Positions 10,098-23,900 of a stretch of 64,000 nucleotides of DNA are shown here, in pieces. Origin of the DNA: Parastagonospora avenae f. sp. tritici 18332-5 (taxonomy: Eukaryota > Ascomycota > Dothideomycetes > Pleosporales > Phaeosphaeriaceae); contig JAFJTR010000049.1 in assembly GCA_022559985.1 (NCBI GenBank), positions 62,001 to 126,000 on the forward strand. Reading direction: 5' to 3'. The stretch's first letter is position 1; every line of letters begins with the position of its first letter. The position numbers and the translations under genes were made by a program. Under the pieces are notes generated by a model that did not search any database, was not told where the DNA came from, and worked only from the letters and a program-made list of their open reading frames with translations.

Positions 10098-13000
10098 CTG
10101 ATGATTGACGATTGGTCCTTACGTTATAGATGACTGGCAGTTTTGCCTGGATCTGCCGAGCCAATGGTGAGTCAAAGAATGAATAGATGCAATATTGGAA
10201 GCGAGAGATGATCGTGGGAGCAAATGACCAGCAGGGCGTCCTTGACAGCTCGAGGCAGACGAGGACCTCGATTCATGATATACACCCTTCTGTTACACAT
10301 TGAGTGTTATCCACGCCCTCCGCCCACGGCAATGGTAATACCAACTTGCTACGACTCGGTTATGGCGCCCCTCCTTCCGTGCATACACCTGCATCCTTTT
10401 CCTCGGCCCTCACAGGCTCGGGACATTGACCATCAAGGCATCGCAAGCCCTGTGTTGAGATTGGTCATCGGTCACTCACCGGATGCAGCCACAAAGCTGA
10501 GCAGGACGCATGCACGATCAGGCAAATCGGCTGCCTGGAGGAAACGAACCAGCTGGAAGCTGGCTTTCGGTATGCAAGAGAGCCTCAAATGTTACTGACC
10601 GGTCAGATCATGAGTTCATGATACACGCAATCAAGCTGATCGGCATGCATACGAAGGACTCGTGATGGTTGTTGGCCCTTCGCCGCAGCCTGGTTGTGTT
10701 TGCGTTTGTCCGGTGCCACCTTGCATGAGAATATTTTGCTGCGCCCGGTTCTGCTTAGCATGCATAATGCAAGACGCCATGGTTTCGGTAGATCTGATGC
10801 TATCTTCCTTTGCTCGCTATATCGAGTATGTGATGGTGAAGACTGCGGTTGTGCTTACGATGCGATGATGACGCTGCAATCGCGCATCGACCCCTCTTTG
10901 ACCCATGCCACCAACACCCTTCTGGAGTTTCAAGCGTATCAACGTCTAGAACTATCAACACAAACTTCCAAATTCAAGTCAACGTTGAGTATGCTGTCTG
11001 TTGAGTAGTCGCACTGGCGCTTCTTGTGATACCTTGCGTGCCTTGTCTCGCAGCACCTAAGTCTCGCTTCAGCCAGCCTCCCCGGCCAACAACCATTGGA
11101 ATACCTTCGCCGCAATTCACAGGATTGAAGTGCATATCACAGACGCAGTATAGTCTTTGCTATTTCAGGCTGTGGCCACTTTGAAGACAATTCTCCAGCA
11201 GCTGGGTAAGTCAGATGGACTTACAATTTTCCCCTCCAAGAGCTGTAACCTATAGAAGTATTGTGTAGCGAGTTTTGCGTTAGGTTCTGAGGCTGTAATA
11301 CAGCAGTTCGCATATTACAGCATGTGTCATCTTTGCTTGGTAAGTTGCAGCACGCACGGCAGCTATCGCTTGAGTAGGTATAACATACGCCCCGCATCTG
11401 CACAGCGATATCTTCCCCGAATCTACTTGGCTGTTCGACCAATGACTATCGATCTGAATGGCAGCGGCAACTAGCGACACGAGCTTGCCGTGTTGACTAC
11501 ACCGGACAGTGGTTACGCCAAACCTGTCTGATGACACGGTGGATCCTCAGCCTTGTGCGCCCCGTCAGTCAAACGCCAATTACCAACCAGAATATGATCA
11601 ATGATTGGAGAAAGGTAGGAAAGATAATCGGATTGGTGACCGTATCCAGGTAATCTTAGTCTCACATTCACATCGCCCCGAGGTCGACACCACCGGACGG
11701 GGCGAGCCGCCCTTTAAATCCACTATCGTGCGTGAATGTCCTTCAGAGTCCCCACCTAGTTCGCAAAGAAGTGTTTGGGCCAGTTCTCAGTACTTCTCTG
11801 CTCGATTTCGGTAGGAGGTAGCTGCCCATGACTTAGTTTTGCCCTGGAGTCTGGACTCAGGACCTACTAATCTCGGGGTCGGACAGTCCGCTTCATTACA
11901 AAGATTCTAATTTTTGATGTAGCACGCTGTGTCCTCTTCTGTGGCTATACGATAAGCACGGTAATGCGCAGGACATTCACTGTTTCTTCGCACTGTGACA
12001 ACTTCTCGGCGCATGCAAACACAGGCAGTGAGCTCGCTCACATGAACGAGGTGTGCGCTGACGCCATCCGGTACTTCGACATATACCCCAGGACACGGGA
12101 CAAAATAGTTCGGCAATATTACTGATCGCTCTGCAGTTTAAGCATCGTCTTGGTTCTGACATCTTCACCGGTCATGGATGATCCCACCATGGTCCGGCTA
12201 ACGAACCCAGACCAAAGCAACCCTGAGACATCGTAACATGCAGTCTTATCTCGAGCACCGGATTCTCTTGAAGGATTGCTATATCTGCCGCTCTCCACGC
12301 ATGATGTGCGGCTTCTGCGTCGCGGAGTTGGATGCTAGAGACTTGGCTCGAGAGTCCTCCGAACACTTTCAATCACCGGCAGTTCGTACACTGACCTTTG
12401 TCTGATTACATTGATGGCCATCGAACGCAGAGCCCCATCTTTGGCACACAGAGGGCGACCAGTTACCTTATCATGGTCAGTACGACGTTGTGACGTGTCA
12501 GCATCGCCGCCGCCCAAGCACGCGCGATTGTTTTTACAGACAAGCAGACATGGTAGCATAGAACTTTCATCTCCTTCAATTCTTAGGCCATTTATGGTCA
12601 ACCTCGGAGAATGCCTTGTCTGTACACATCCAGCTCACGGGCCACATTTCACCACATGATGCGGGACAGGTGCAACCATCTGTTACAGGCAAGAGTAAAT
12701 AAGGCTAGATACCGAAACAGAGATCGCTCTTCGGATAAGTGACACTGTCAGCACTTTGTTTGAAGCCAGCACAGCCTCGTGATACGAGGGTGGTTGCCAC
12801 CCAAACACCATCTGGTTGCGACCTTGAACCGGTAGGAAGAGCTTTCTGAGATCACTCTTTGAGCAAGTAGTACAATCTTGCGTCACCGTACACAAGAGTC
12901 GTAAGATAATATCAACGGGGTCCGAGCCTGACTTCATCATGCGAGATTGTCACCTCAGAAAAAGCTCAGCCTTGTGCTGTGACGAAGCACCGAACCAAGC

Positions 13001-14822
13001 CTCCATTTCATACTCTCACAGCAAGTACAAAACGGCGCAGCCTCGTCTCACATCGACATGAACCTGCCTTGAACACCGAATACATACTACCACACATTTG
13101 ACCCCCAACCCAGGCACCCGAGTACAAATCTTATTTCTGAGACACATCATGTTACGATTGACACCAATCCACACCAGGCGTTGACCTCACTCAGGTCATC
13201 ACTTACACCTTACCAACAAACGAACATCGAACATGCACTCAGACCAAGGTCTGCACCCATCCCGCCAGGCACGCCAAAAAGGTAACATTGACCGATGAAC
13301 AACGATCAGGCGTGCATAAAAGTATTCATCATGAGCCAGCCTGACAACTCATGTAATTTAAGTACATGTAACCCAATCTCTCCGTCAACCCTCCAACTCT
13401 TCCATAGCCTCCACTCCGCCGTGACCGTCCTCACAACACCAGTCAACCGTACACCTGAAAATCAACTCACATCCCATTGTCCCCAATCTTCTCCTCCATG
13501 AGCATTAATCCGCCTTCATGCAGATGTTTCTCCAAATCAGTCAGCGTCCCGAAACTTCTCCCCACGGGATCCAACAGCGCGATGGACTTTTGGTTGCTGA
13601 CAGTTTCCTTATTTCCATCGGATAACAGCGGTAGATGATTACTCGGTTACCGATGACCCAGATACACATAGCGTTTCACAGCGAAGTGATCAGACAAATA
13701 GAACTCCATGTCGACGAGTGTATCATCGAAGTACCTTTCCCTCGTATATATTTCCATCCTTGGCTACATCCCCACCAATCATCATCGGCAACTAACTCCA
13801 CCGCCGATCCACCATGTGTTACCGGTAGGGCGTGCAGTAGCCTACAACTACACATAATAACCCGCGAGATCGTCTGGTGTATACATGAAAGAAGAAGACA
13901 AAGTATTTTCTTCCGCTTCTCGTGCCTCAGCTCGTAGAAGAAATGCCATGAAAGCGTGTGTGCATCGTCTTTACTGCAGTGCGCGGTTGCTGATATACTA
14001 CTCCAGGTAGCTTTACGAGTGACACATTAATTACCCTTTCACGCAATCGCGTGCCTTGTCTAAATCAATGCTCTTCATGCTCTGTAGCATAATGTATAGC
14101 CAAGCCCCATAGTCCACCTCATCGTGAGAAACATCGGGACTTACTACGTTCAGACAGGACAATGACGCATCGTCAGCGACATGAAGCTAGGAAGTCAATA
14201 GTCCAATCTTAGCATGAACTATCCGTAGTACGCCAACTGCTCGGGTCCATGATGTCACATTTCCAGGTACGCCGGCTGTCTATCCCGACTACTGAGAAGC
14301 CTACGTGTACAGCGCGGAAGCTCGATACGACTGGGTCATCACACGGACAGACACGACAAAGTGGCCTTGAAAGCATTCTTTCATTCCCCCTTCATCCCCC
14401 TCATCAATATATACACCCCTCCCAAAGACGCCTCCTACACCCATCTCCACATTAAATATTACCACTCGCTGTATCAAGCACACCCCTGAAAGGTGGCATG
14501 CCAAATAAAACAAGGTCTAGCCTCTAAATCACCAAGCCACCTCTCAACACATCTTAAATATTCCTTGCGGAAACCACGAAGAAAGAAGAAAACAGGCAAA
14601 CAAGGTTTGTGAACATAAGGTGTTACAGCGAGGGTATTGAAGGGTTGGTTTATCGTACAAAGAGAGGGAAAAAATATAGGAAACATATGATCTCGCGCCT
14701 GATTGCTCCGGGAATGCTGCAGAACAAGGAAGAAGAAGTATACGGGAAACAAGCGATGGTGAAGATGCAGAACCGTATTGCGGCATAAGGCTAGGTTAAC
14801 AAATCGTACGGATTGATGTCGC
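10098..14822. other. 4.7-kb region with no recognised gene
   Basis: Both strands were read; the open frames are short and lack family features, and no splice-joined product could be built. The left end should hold the promoter of the minus-strand low-complexity gene and the right end the 3' UTR of LCB2. No long repeat or RNA gene was recognised. Confidence 0.45.
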
Positions 14823-16814
14823 TTATTTGAGCTGCAATTGTACGTCCTCCACACCCCTCTTGAGAACGTCCTCGAGCTTCCACCTTGGCAGCTTGGGCTC
14901 CTTGCTTGCGGCATCTGCCGTCTTCTCCGCAGAAAGCTCCTCGGGCTCCGCGCCGCCGGCAACACCGGAGCTGAACTTGAGCTGCAGGATGTCGCCGACT
15001 TCGTCGCAGGCGGCGAGCATGCGGTCGAGGTCTTCCTTGGTGTGGGCGGCGCTCACACAGAAGCGTGCTCGACTAGAGACGAGAGGTGTGGCGGGGTAAC
15101 CGACGACGACCACGGAGATCTTGCGCTTGAGCATTTCGTGTGAGAAGGCGGGCATCTTGGCGGGGTTGTAGAGCATGACTGGGATGATGGGCGAGTCGTC
15201 GTGGCCGTAGACAATGTATCCGAGACGCTTGAGACCAAGGCGGAGGTAACGGGAGTTGAAGCAAAGACGCTGGAGACGTTCCTCGCCTTGACCAGGAACA
15301 ATGTCGCCGTTGATGATGCGCAGAGCGGATGCGATTTGAACGAGGACTGGCGGTGATGGAGACTCGGCGAAGAGCATTGCGGCGTTTTGAGTACGGAGCT
15401 TGTCAATGATGGACTTTTCTGCAGCAATGTAACCTCCGTTGGCACCGAATGACTTGGTCAGAGTACCCATGAGAATGTCGACGTTGGAAGGATCGATGTT
15501 GAAGTAGTCGCAAACACCACGGCCGCGGGGACCAACACCACCGACAGAGTGGGCCTCGTCAACAAAGAGGTGGAACTTATACTTGTTCTTGAGCTCGATG
15601 ATACCGGGCAAGTTGCACATGGTGCCTTCCATGGAGTAGAGACCTTCGACAGCAACTAGGATCTTCTTCCATGGGCGGTGAGTGCGGGGCTGGCCTTGCG
15701 AGATGGCTTCACGGAGCTTGCGCTCGAGGTGTCGCATATCGTTGTGCTTGAACATGGTGACCATAGCACCAGAGAGACGTGCACCGAATCGGATAGACGA
15801 GTGGTTGAGTTCATCGGAGATCATGAGGCAGCCCTTGCCAACAATGGTGGGGAAGGTAGTAGCGTTGGTAACGAAACCCATGGAGAAGACCATGGAGGCT
15901 GGCTTGTCGACAAACTTGGCAATGAGGTCCTCAACCTCTACGGTGAGCTCGGAAGTACCGCTGTCGGAGCGAGGGCTGGCCATTGAGATTCCGTACTTCC
16001 TGATGGCAGCTTCGGTGGCATCGGCGCATGGTCCTTCCGATTGGGCGAAACCGAGGTAGTTGTAAGAGCTCATGTTGAGGGTCTCGGTGGTGGTGCCGAG
16101 CAGCTTGAAGGTGTTGTTGCCGTCATCAGACTTGCGGTCGAGTACGGTGATGAAACGTCCAGGCACACCGGTCGTGGGTCGCGAGAAGCAGTCGTTGATC
16201 CTCATCTTCAGCCGACGAGTATAGAAATTATCAAAGTCGCTGTTAAGGGGCGCATAGCCGTCCCTCTCCTGGAGATGGCTGTAGTGTTGCTTCCTGAAGC
16301 GCTTGCCGAAGAAGTCGCGAACATGGCCGAATACGATTAAGATTAAGTAGCTGATGTAGGTTGTAAATAGGAAGTAATAGGGCGGCTCATCCTCGATGGG
16401 GTCGCCGAATTCGCCCTCGAATTTGCTGTGGTACCTGTGCTTTTGCGATCCGAGGGGTCCAAACTGTGCGTGTGCTCGTGCGATGCGTCGCTGTTCCTCG
16501 GGGGACGGCGGCTGGAAGAGGGTCTTGGGCTCGGTGGGCATCTTCTCGCCGGTCGCAGTGGTGAGGCTGATGCTCGGCAGGGACAGTGACTGGGGAGACG
16601 GCGAGTTTAGGAGAGCTTGCTGTTGTGCGGCAAGGGCCTCGCGCAGGACGGCGGCGTCTGTCCGTGACTTGGGCGAGCCGCCGAACAGCGAGGTAAACTT
16701 GTTGCTGCCCTTGGCAAAGGAGGACCGGCGCTGTGTGTCGCGCTTCTCGTGGAGAGAGTCGAGGGGAGGAGTGGGAGTAGCGGCGGCGAACGGGTTGATG
16801 GTCCGGACAGGCAT
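14823..16814 (-). CDS. LCB2: Serine palmitoyltransferase subunit 2 (LCB2)
   Basis: The PLP-binding subunit of serine palmitoyltransferase, which condenses L-serine with palmitoyl-CoA to 3-ketodihydrosphingosine, the first step of sphingolipid synthesis in the ER. It works with LCB1, which is not in this window. A single exon encodes 663 aa: a Ser/Pro-rich N-terminal extension, one membrane segment (YYFLFTTYISYLILIVFG), then the aminotransferase class II fold with SYNYLGFA, FVDEAHSVGGVG and the PLP-lysine motif GTLTKSFGANGGYI. The C-terminal tail is Ala/Glu-rich. The start opens MPVRTINPFAAA and is the first ATG of the frame. Length and motifs agree with filamentous-fungal LCB2. Confidence 0.95.
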   Translation of the reverse strand: MPVRTINPFAAATPTPPLDSLHEKRDTQRRSSFAKGSNKFTSLFGGSPKSRTDAAVLREALAAQQQALLNSPSPQSLSLPSISLTTATGEKMPTEPKTLFQPPSPEEQRRIARAHAQFGPLGSQKHRYHSKFEGEFGDPIEDEPPYYFLFTTYISYLILIVFGHVRDFFGKRFRKQHYSHLQERDGYAPLNSDFDNFYTRRLKMRINDCFSRPTTGVPGRFITVLDRKSDDGNNTFKLLGTTTETLNMSSYNYLGFAQSEGPCADATEAAIRKYGISMASPRSDSGTSELTVEVEDLIAKFVDKPASMVFSMGFVTNATTFPTIVGKGCLMISDELNHSSIRFGARLSGAMVTMFKHNDMRHLERKLREAISQGQPRTHRPWKKILVAVEGLYSMEGTMCNLPGIIELKNKYKFHLFVDEAHSVGGVGPRGRGVCDYFNIDPSNVDILMGTLTKSFGANGGYIAAEKSIIDKLRTQNAAMLFAESPSPPVLVQIASALRIINGDIVPGQGEERLQRLCFNSRYLRLGLKRLGYIVYGHDDSPIIPVMLYNPAKMPAFSHEMLKRKISVVVVGYPATPLVSSRARFCVSAAHTKEDLDRMLAACDEVGDILQLKFSSGVAGGAEPEELSAEKTADAASKEPKLPRWKLEDVLKRGVEDVQLQLK

Positions 16815-19122
16815 TGCAACAATTACTCGGATAGTCGACGGGAGGGTGTTGGCAGTCGAGGGTCGGTTGTCAGAAGGGGGCTTCTGGACAACTAGCGCTG
16901 GTCGTGTGTCTGGTAGACAGACACTGGTATCGAAGACGGTCCCAGGCGTGGAGCTGCAGGGCAGATGCAGGCGGTGAGGGCAGGCAAGGGAAAGGAGGCG
17001 ACGAGGATGGCTAGATTCGGGCGATCAGCATGCGCCGACTCGAGGGTATCAATTTCAATTTGGGCGGCGACAAGAACTACAGCAACAGCGTGCGCAAGAC
17101 TGGGATTTGAGCAGAGGCAGCCGGAGGTGCGAGTGCAGAAAGAGCTGGTGGTGTCTTATGAATGTTGACGTCCGACAAAGCCGGTGCTGCCGGATGCTCT
17201 TGGTTGGCTGCAACCGAGCGGGAGTCGCGGGCGCTTTGCTGGAGCTAGGAAGTCGCTAGGAAAGTCCACCTACGTGATATATGTCCTCTCTCGCGTGCAG
17301 TGCGCGAGAAGCAGAGCAAAGCTGGGAATTGCTGCGACTTGCGAGTTGGAAACTTCGTCAGCGCGGATGTGGCAGCGTCGCAGAAGGCTTGTAATTTTGG
17401 TGGCGCAGCCGTTTGCTGAGAGCTCCACAGACGCCGAAGGGTCGCCTTGCCAAGTCGCTGTCGAGAATCTGACGTCGAGGACTCAGATTTGATCCAAGTT
17501 TTGCGTCGTCAATTCGGTCCGACGTGCGGGTTGGCTGCAAACACGGCAATCGAAGGAGTGGAAGAATGTCGCGTGGGCAGGAACAGTCCCAACGGTTCCC
17601 AAGGGGCTGCGCGCTTTTGAGGAAAATGCGCGTCGATGGTGCAGTGAAATGAGGGCCCGCCGCCACTCCCAAGCGAGCTTCGTCAGGGGCAGCTGGTACT
17701 AGCTCGCTGATCGCACACAGCAACTGATGGGCAAGCCTTGCACAAGCTCCGGCCGAAGAGCCTCGCCCAACCTTCTGAGGCCCCGACCACCGATTCGCCA
17801 CGCCATCGCGCGATGGCCTCGCTCTTCCTGCACGTCATGTCTGCTTCGCACCACCTGTCGCAGCAAGCTTCTCGCTGCCAAAAAGAAATGATTCCCGAAC
17901 ACGCTGCTAAGCGCTCTGAAACTGACATAAGCATCCTCCTCACTGCGTATCACCCTGCCGCTCGGCCTAAGCCCCACTCTTTCAGTCTCCGTCACACAGC
18001 CTGAACTCGGGGTTTGTTCGCCCTCCGCTTTTGGAGCGGATGGTCGCTGCATCCACCTGCCGTGAGGTGTTTTTAGCCCCATCTGCTGTGCTGAGGGCTT
18101 GTTTGCCTTGCCTTAGCCGAAAATGGTTGCCAGGCGGCCCAGACCCTGCAATTGTCCGTCGCCAGTGTTTCGAGTCGACGTCGGCCCTCATTGGCCGTGG
18201 TTCGTAGCCATCTCGTAGCCCCATCAGACGGTCGTCACGGTGGAAATAAAGCTCATTTGCAGCACTCAATCAGCTCCAGACACTGTACTGAGGCTGAGCA
18301 ACGTCGAGAGATTGCGATTGGCATTCTTGTCGTTCCCGGATACGATAATGTGTAATTTCCCTCGAATATAAGGCATCCTCACCTCTGCTCATTGCTTAGT
18401 TCATGTTCGCCCCTCATCACACATCATCGAGACAAACACAAGCAGGTGCTAGTAATGATGTATTGTTCACTGACATGCAGCAGAAGCGTATCGCGTCTGA
18501 AGATCTTATAAGACTGCAATCAAGCACGCACAGCGGCTGTTCAACTACCAACACCCGCAGCAAGATCTCCTCAAAATTCAATCCTCCAACTCGCAGGATG
18601 TGACGGCCCACAGCGGCAACAAATGAAACAATCCAAGTTCGCAACCAAAAAAAAGAAGATGAGAAATATTCCAAAGACAAAAGCCAATGTTGAAACGGTC
18701 GAACTGAGGTCCGACTCCCACCAAGGTGGTAGCGCAGGTTCCACCAGTCCGCCTTTTCTGTATATACCCGTCCTGCCCATGCAACGCCGGAAATGTAAAC
18801 AAGCCCGCTATTGTGGTCGTTCAATTTGCGTTACGAAGGTAGGTGGAGTCGAGGAGTAGAAGATTGTCTCCCTGTCGGCAGCAGAATAGACTAAATGATG
18901 GATATGCGATATGTCGAATGGTGCAAGACCAATATGTAAGCGAGAACGCGAGCACAGATTAAGTATGGGTGCGGCGTCGGTGACTGAGGGCAGCAAGAAC
19001 TCTCGCCTGTCTCAAAGCGGAGTTCCCGCGCTCCACGTCCCTGAGCCGATGCAACAAAGACTGGGTATTCACGCGAGCGAAAAGAATCGAGAAAGGAGAG
19101 ACGTGAGAACACCAAGCTGTGC
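16815..19122. other. 2.3-kb intergenic region
   Basis: It lies between the LCB2 start and the end of the homeodomain gene, both on the minus strand, so it should include the LCB2 promoter. Short open frames are present on both strands but show no domain or consistent protein composition. Nothing else was recognised. Confidence 0.45.
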
Positions 19123-20964
19123 TTACATCTGATGATGTTCAGGCGACAGGCTGGATGGATCTATCGTGCCGAAAGATACCATGTTCTGCATGTCCAAATC
19201 GTCAACATTCTCTTCCATCAAAGGTGAATGGAAGGGAAGGTTGAGACTTTGCTTCGCGTACATGTCAGTCATTTGCAGTGCTTCGTCTGACATGCCGTGC
19301 TCGTGAGACATTGGGTAGACGTCGGCATGCGCATCACGTCCGAACGAGCTCAGAGGCGGAGACTGGTTCGCAATGATGGGGTCCTGATGGCCCATTTGTG
19401 GCATCGGCGAAGTGGCAGCAGCCGAATGGGGAGGTGGGCCCATTGGCGTGTGCACGTACGGGGGGATGTTGTACTGTTGACCAAAATTCGATGCAGGAAT
19501 GTTGTCGTTGGAAGGGCCAGACGTGAAGAAGGCGGGGGTGCCGTACTCGGACGGAGAGTTAGCGGTCGTGGCGGACATGGGGTACTGCCTGTAGTCCATG
19601 CCGTAGCCCGCAGAAGTGTCAATACTGAGATGCGATCCCATGGGCCCTGCACTCTGGGGGACAGGTGCGTAGATTTCGGGGTTTGGCATGTAAGGTGAGT
19701 GCTCAGGCTGGATCATGAACGAAGGCATTGGTTGGCGAATCATGGAGAAGTCAATGGCAACAGGTACCGAGCGACTGCGTTGACGCTTGTGACCACGCTG
19801 AGGGAATGGACCAGGCGCAAGATGCGAGTCGTGAAACATGCCCATGTGGGGATGTACGAGATGGTTGGGTTGCGATGCAGGTCGGTGTGCGATAGGCGAG
19901 ACGGGTGCCGAGACTGCAAGAGTGTTTGGGTCGTACATGTTGTGTCGGTTCTGAAACGACTCCAACGAGACGAGTTTCGCCAATTGGCCACTGAGCACTT
20001 TGGGATGACCACCGAGGTGATGCACGAGAATGTTCGATGCCTGCTGGTCCTCTGTGAAATCGCCGCATTGGAAGAAGCCTCCGGACCCAGAAGAGTCCAT
20101 GAAGAAGTTTGGCGGCCGGTTCAGCTCAACAACAAGACCTCCTGGTCGTTGCGAAGCGCCCTCGGCGTTAGCTGTCATATCGCCATTCTCCAGGCTGATG
20201 TTCTTGATGTACGCGAATGGGTACTCAATTTTGTAGCCAGCGGAGTCGTTGTTGATGTAGTATGTAATGCAGCACTTCTCTGGTGAGTAGAAAATGACCA
20301 GGTCCATGGCACTCTGACCAACTCGTCTCCAGTTTCCGATGCTAAGAGAGCGGCAAGCAAAGTGGTGAATGACTGGATTTTGTTAGCACATCCCACCATG
20401 GTAAGATCGCTTTGGAATATTTACTTACCAACTTTGGAGGAATTGGTGTCAGTGTTGAGGAGCATACCGCTGCCGTAGGGCATACCACCGGTGCGGCCAA
20501 GGAAGCTGGTTCCGATTGACTTTCCCGATTCCATGGCCTGCAGTGCGAGGTATCTCCGCATCGACTCGGGGATGTCGTTGCAGTCATCTCCGTTCTCAAT
20601 GCTCTTCTTCGCAATGTTCTTAATCTTTGCGCGTCTGCACGAATGTTAGTATCGGACAATAACAAACTCGTCGCAATCCTGACCTGTTCTGGAACCAAAT
20701 CTGCACTGATCGTTCCGTCATGTTGATTTCGGATGCTATCCTCTCACGGGTTGCCGCAGTAGGAGTTGGGTTCTTGTTGAACTCGACTTCGAGTGTAACC
20801 AGCTGGTCCTGGGTCGCCCGCTGTCTCTTCTGGTTCCTCTGCTGTTGAGTGAGGGTGCTCTTGCGTGGGGGGCGGCGAGGAGCGGATCCATGGGTGGGGG
20901 TGGGGGTCGACTGGGCCCCGGGGGAAGGTGAAGGAGACACCATGGCGTCGTCGGCGGACTGCAT
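19123..20964 (-). CDS. Homeodomain transcription factor (Phx1/Hoy1-like)
   Basis: A probable DNA-binding regulator of 578 aa in three exons (20684-20964, 20429-20634, 19123-20372; introns of 49 and 56 nt). The homeodomain follows a Pro-rich start: QKRQRATQDQLVTLEVEF, then ERIASEINMTERSVQIW and the recognition-helix end FQNRRAKIK, which is completed across the first splice junction. Downstream is a conserved-looking block (LGRTGGMPYGSGM, then DLVIFYSPEKCCITYYIN) and a long Pro/Ser/His-rich tail typical of activation regions. The layout resembles the fungal Phx1/Hoy1-type factors linked to stress and sporulation, but orthology was not tested. The stop codon overlaps a GTAAGC that could act as an alternative donor. 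Confidence 0.85.
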
Positions 20965-23900
20965 AATTGGTGCTTGAAGAAAGTAGACCGAAATTGGCTC
21001 GGTTGATTGATGTGATGGGGAGAGGGAGCAGTCAAGCTAGGCGCCTCTGTCTATCGATGTCGTAGGGTATCGTGAGGAGTAATGGGTCCAAGTGATATGG
21101 AGTGTTGAAGATAGGAGCTGATTGAAGCTTGCAGCGGGTCCAATTCCAGTGGTCGGTGAGATTCCGTGGGCTGTCGAGGCGGACACCGTCCAGGCGCGCG
21201 TGATGCTGTCAAGGGAGAACGTCTGCTTGCCGAGGAGCAGTTTCGAAAAAGATCGTCCAAGAGCGATTCAGGTGGTCAAGGAGGGGAAGTGGTGAATTGT
21301 CAAGGAGTGGACAGGCAGGGCCTAAGTGAAGGATTGTGGAGAAAGGAACGTGGGCGAAGGCCGAAAGGAGTGGCAGCACTTCGCAGAAGTCGACAAGGAG
21401 AAGAGACGGTGATAGAGATCGCACCGACGATGAGGTGGTGACGATGCGGGACCCGGATAGAGGAGAGGCGGCGAGGTAAATGAGCGACTTGGGGGAGCGA
21501 AAGGGGAGATTAAGGAAGGAGCGTTCAAGCCAGCAGGCTAGGGGATGGCGCGCTAGCCGGACGTGCCCCATAACAAGGGCCAGTAAGCGCCCACCACCCA
21601 CTACCCAGCACCAAGTTTAGTCTGCTAGCACGCCGTTTTTGTTGCGAACGCTGCTGCGAGAACCTTGCGATACTTGCTGCCCTATAGCTCTGCGCAAAAC
21701 AACACGCTGCCATTACTCGCAGCGACCTAGTTGGTTGCGCGAGAGGGCGACGTCGGCACCCGCTGCATCGCTGCATCGTCGCTACGCCGCAGCGAGTCTT
21801 CTCTGCCCGTCCCATCAGGGGCACTCTGCGCGGAGGATCCAGCAGCACCTGTCCCGCCGGCCGGCCACTCACAGCGGGCAGCCTGGCCGGGATGCAGAGT
21901 TAGCCAGGGCGGCGGGCGCGCTCGTCCAAGGCTCAGGAGACGTGGTGCACAGGTTATCCCGGTCCGCAAACACTCGCGGACCGCCTGAGGAATCCTGACT
22001 GACGGCTGCATCGCATCCAGTCGAGGCCACGCCCGCCATGGGTGTTTGACGAGACGGGGCACGCACGCACCTGCGCGTCGTTGTTCGAGCGCTGCCAAGC
22101 ACAGGACGCCCTGCAGCAGTGCAGCCTCGCCAGGTACGGGACGAAAAACAAGCCATGGTTGCAAGTTGCAAGTCTGCGTGAGACAGCCTCTGGTTCACCC
22201 GCATGACGGCATGGAGACACGACAGACGCGCACCAACGGCCTGTTTGAATCAACCTCATGTCTGAGAAAAGCTCGGCATTCCACACGCTGCATGCCTCCG
22301 CCGCTGCGCCAAAGCTCTCGTCACCGACTGTGAGACGGCGAAGTCCCGGCTCCGCATCTTGGAGGCGCGCGCTCGACAGGCCCGCGTCGCAGACGCAGAT
22401 CGCTCGGGACAGCCGAGAGGAGACGAGACATCCTGACGAGCATCACAGCCCGTGCCATGTGCTCTCGACAGCCTGACACGCTCGTCTTCAACTTAGGAGC
22501 ATCCCGGAGTCAGTATGGATCATGTTGTTCTTCGCGTCTTCTTAGTGCGGACACGACAGTCCTCTAGTCTACTCGCCGTACCAATGCTAATCTGGAGCAC
22601 CCACCACTTCCTGGTCACCCAAGATCGCAAGGCACACCAACGACGTCTTGCGCATCGGCAATCGGTGTGGCTAAAGTGCAGTTCATCAACACTAGATTAG
22701 ATCCGATCGCATTGTGAACCTGGATGTCAAATGTCAAAAGAAAGGGGCGGCCTCGACATGATCCCATAAACCGTAGATCGAATTCACGAAACGATGAACA
22801 AAGTCGCATACAGTTGTTCTGAATCACCGCTCCGGTTTATGCCACATGATCGGACCTTCCTAGGATTAGAGCTGACGTCCATATGAACATATGGTACCGA
22901 TATTATGCCCTCGTTAGCACTACATCCCAGTTGCTACCCACGAACAAACAGTACGTTGTCGTCGACTTGTTTCTGGAATCTGCATGCATTCACCTTGTGC
23001 TCGCATGAGTGAATTCCAACTTGGGCGCAAACAGAAGAGCCAGAGCGAACAATCGGCCAACAGAATTAGGTCTTGAACATGCACCTGCATGTCCTTGTTG
23101 GCGAATGGAAGCAAACACTTGTACGAACCTTAGGGCCGGTCAAGCATCACACCGCACGTGGTCATCATCATGACCAAAGTATCGATGGGAGTGGATTGGC
23201 CCTGATTTCAATTGTCCTGCAGCTCTCCCGCGAACATCGGCCAGCTGCAGCTTCTTCTCGAATCAAGATGACAACCCAACAGAACATACATTAGCTGCCA
23301 AACTAACCTAGCCACGTTCTATACCCACCGTTTTCTCGTAGTACGGCCAGACTATAGGGCCTACCTCAGGCACCGCGACATGAGTGGTCGGTGGTTTTCG
23401 ATGCTGGTAGCGAGCGAGAATAACCAGGACGCCGGGCCCTGATCATCCAACAACGGCACGCTCCGGCAGTTGCGGATCGATTTAGCCTATAGCCGTTCAC
23501 TGTAATATTGCAACGACATGTGGGCGTTGGAGACCTTGCTAAGCCACTACCCAACGTGTGTGCAGTTGTCTTTTTGCTGCATTCCGTAGTGTGCAGGTGT
23601 TGGGCAGTCATGGCGCTACCGCATTGAAAACATTCCGAAACGTCTTGATTGCGACATGTAACGAACAGCCATGATCCCCACACATGAAGTGCCAGCGTCA
23701 CACCATTTGGGGCGAAAATGCAGCGCACCTCTCACCGCCGGTTTCCGAATACGGCCGTCGCTGTCATGAACAGGAAACACATCGTCGTGAAGCTTGGACA
23801 TGGCTTGGTAGTCTTGCTGACTCGTGGCGTCTCCACCTTCCCAACTCGCCCATTCTGCTGGAAACAGTCGCTCGAATGCTATGGCCAATCTCCATATACA

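Noticed and set aside
17358..18082. Several open frames of 85-150 aa on both strands near 17.4-18.1 kb
   Set aside because: They overlap each other in different frames, have no domain or signal sequence and read as translated GC-rich non-coding DNA.
21525..22286. Overlapping Arg/Pro/Ala-rich frames on both strands
   Set aside because: Composition follows local GC richness; no family, no supported splice sites and heavy overlap on both strands.
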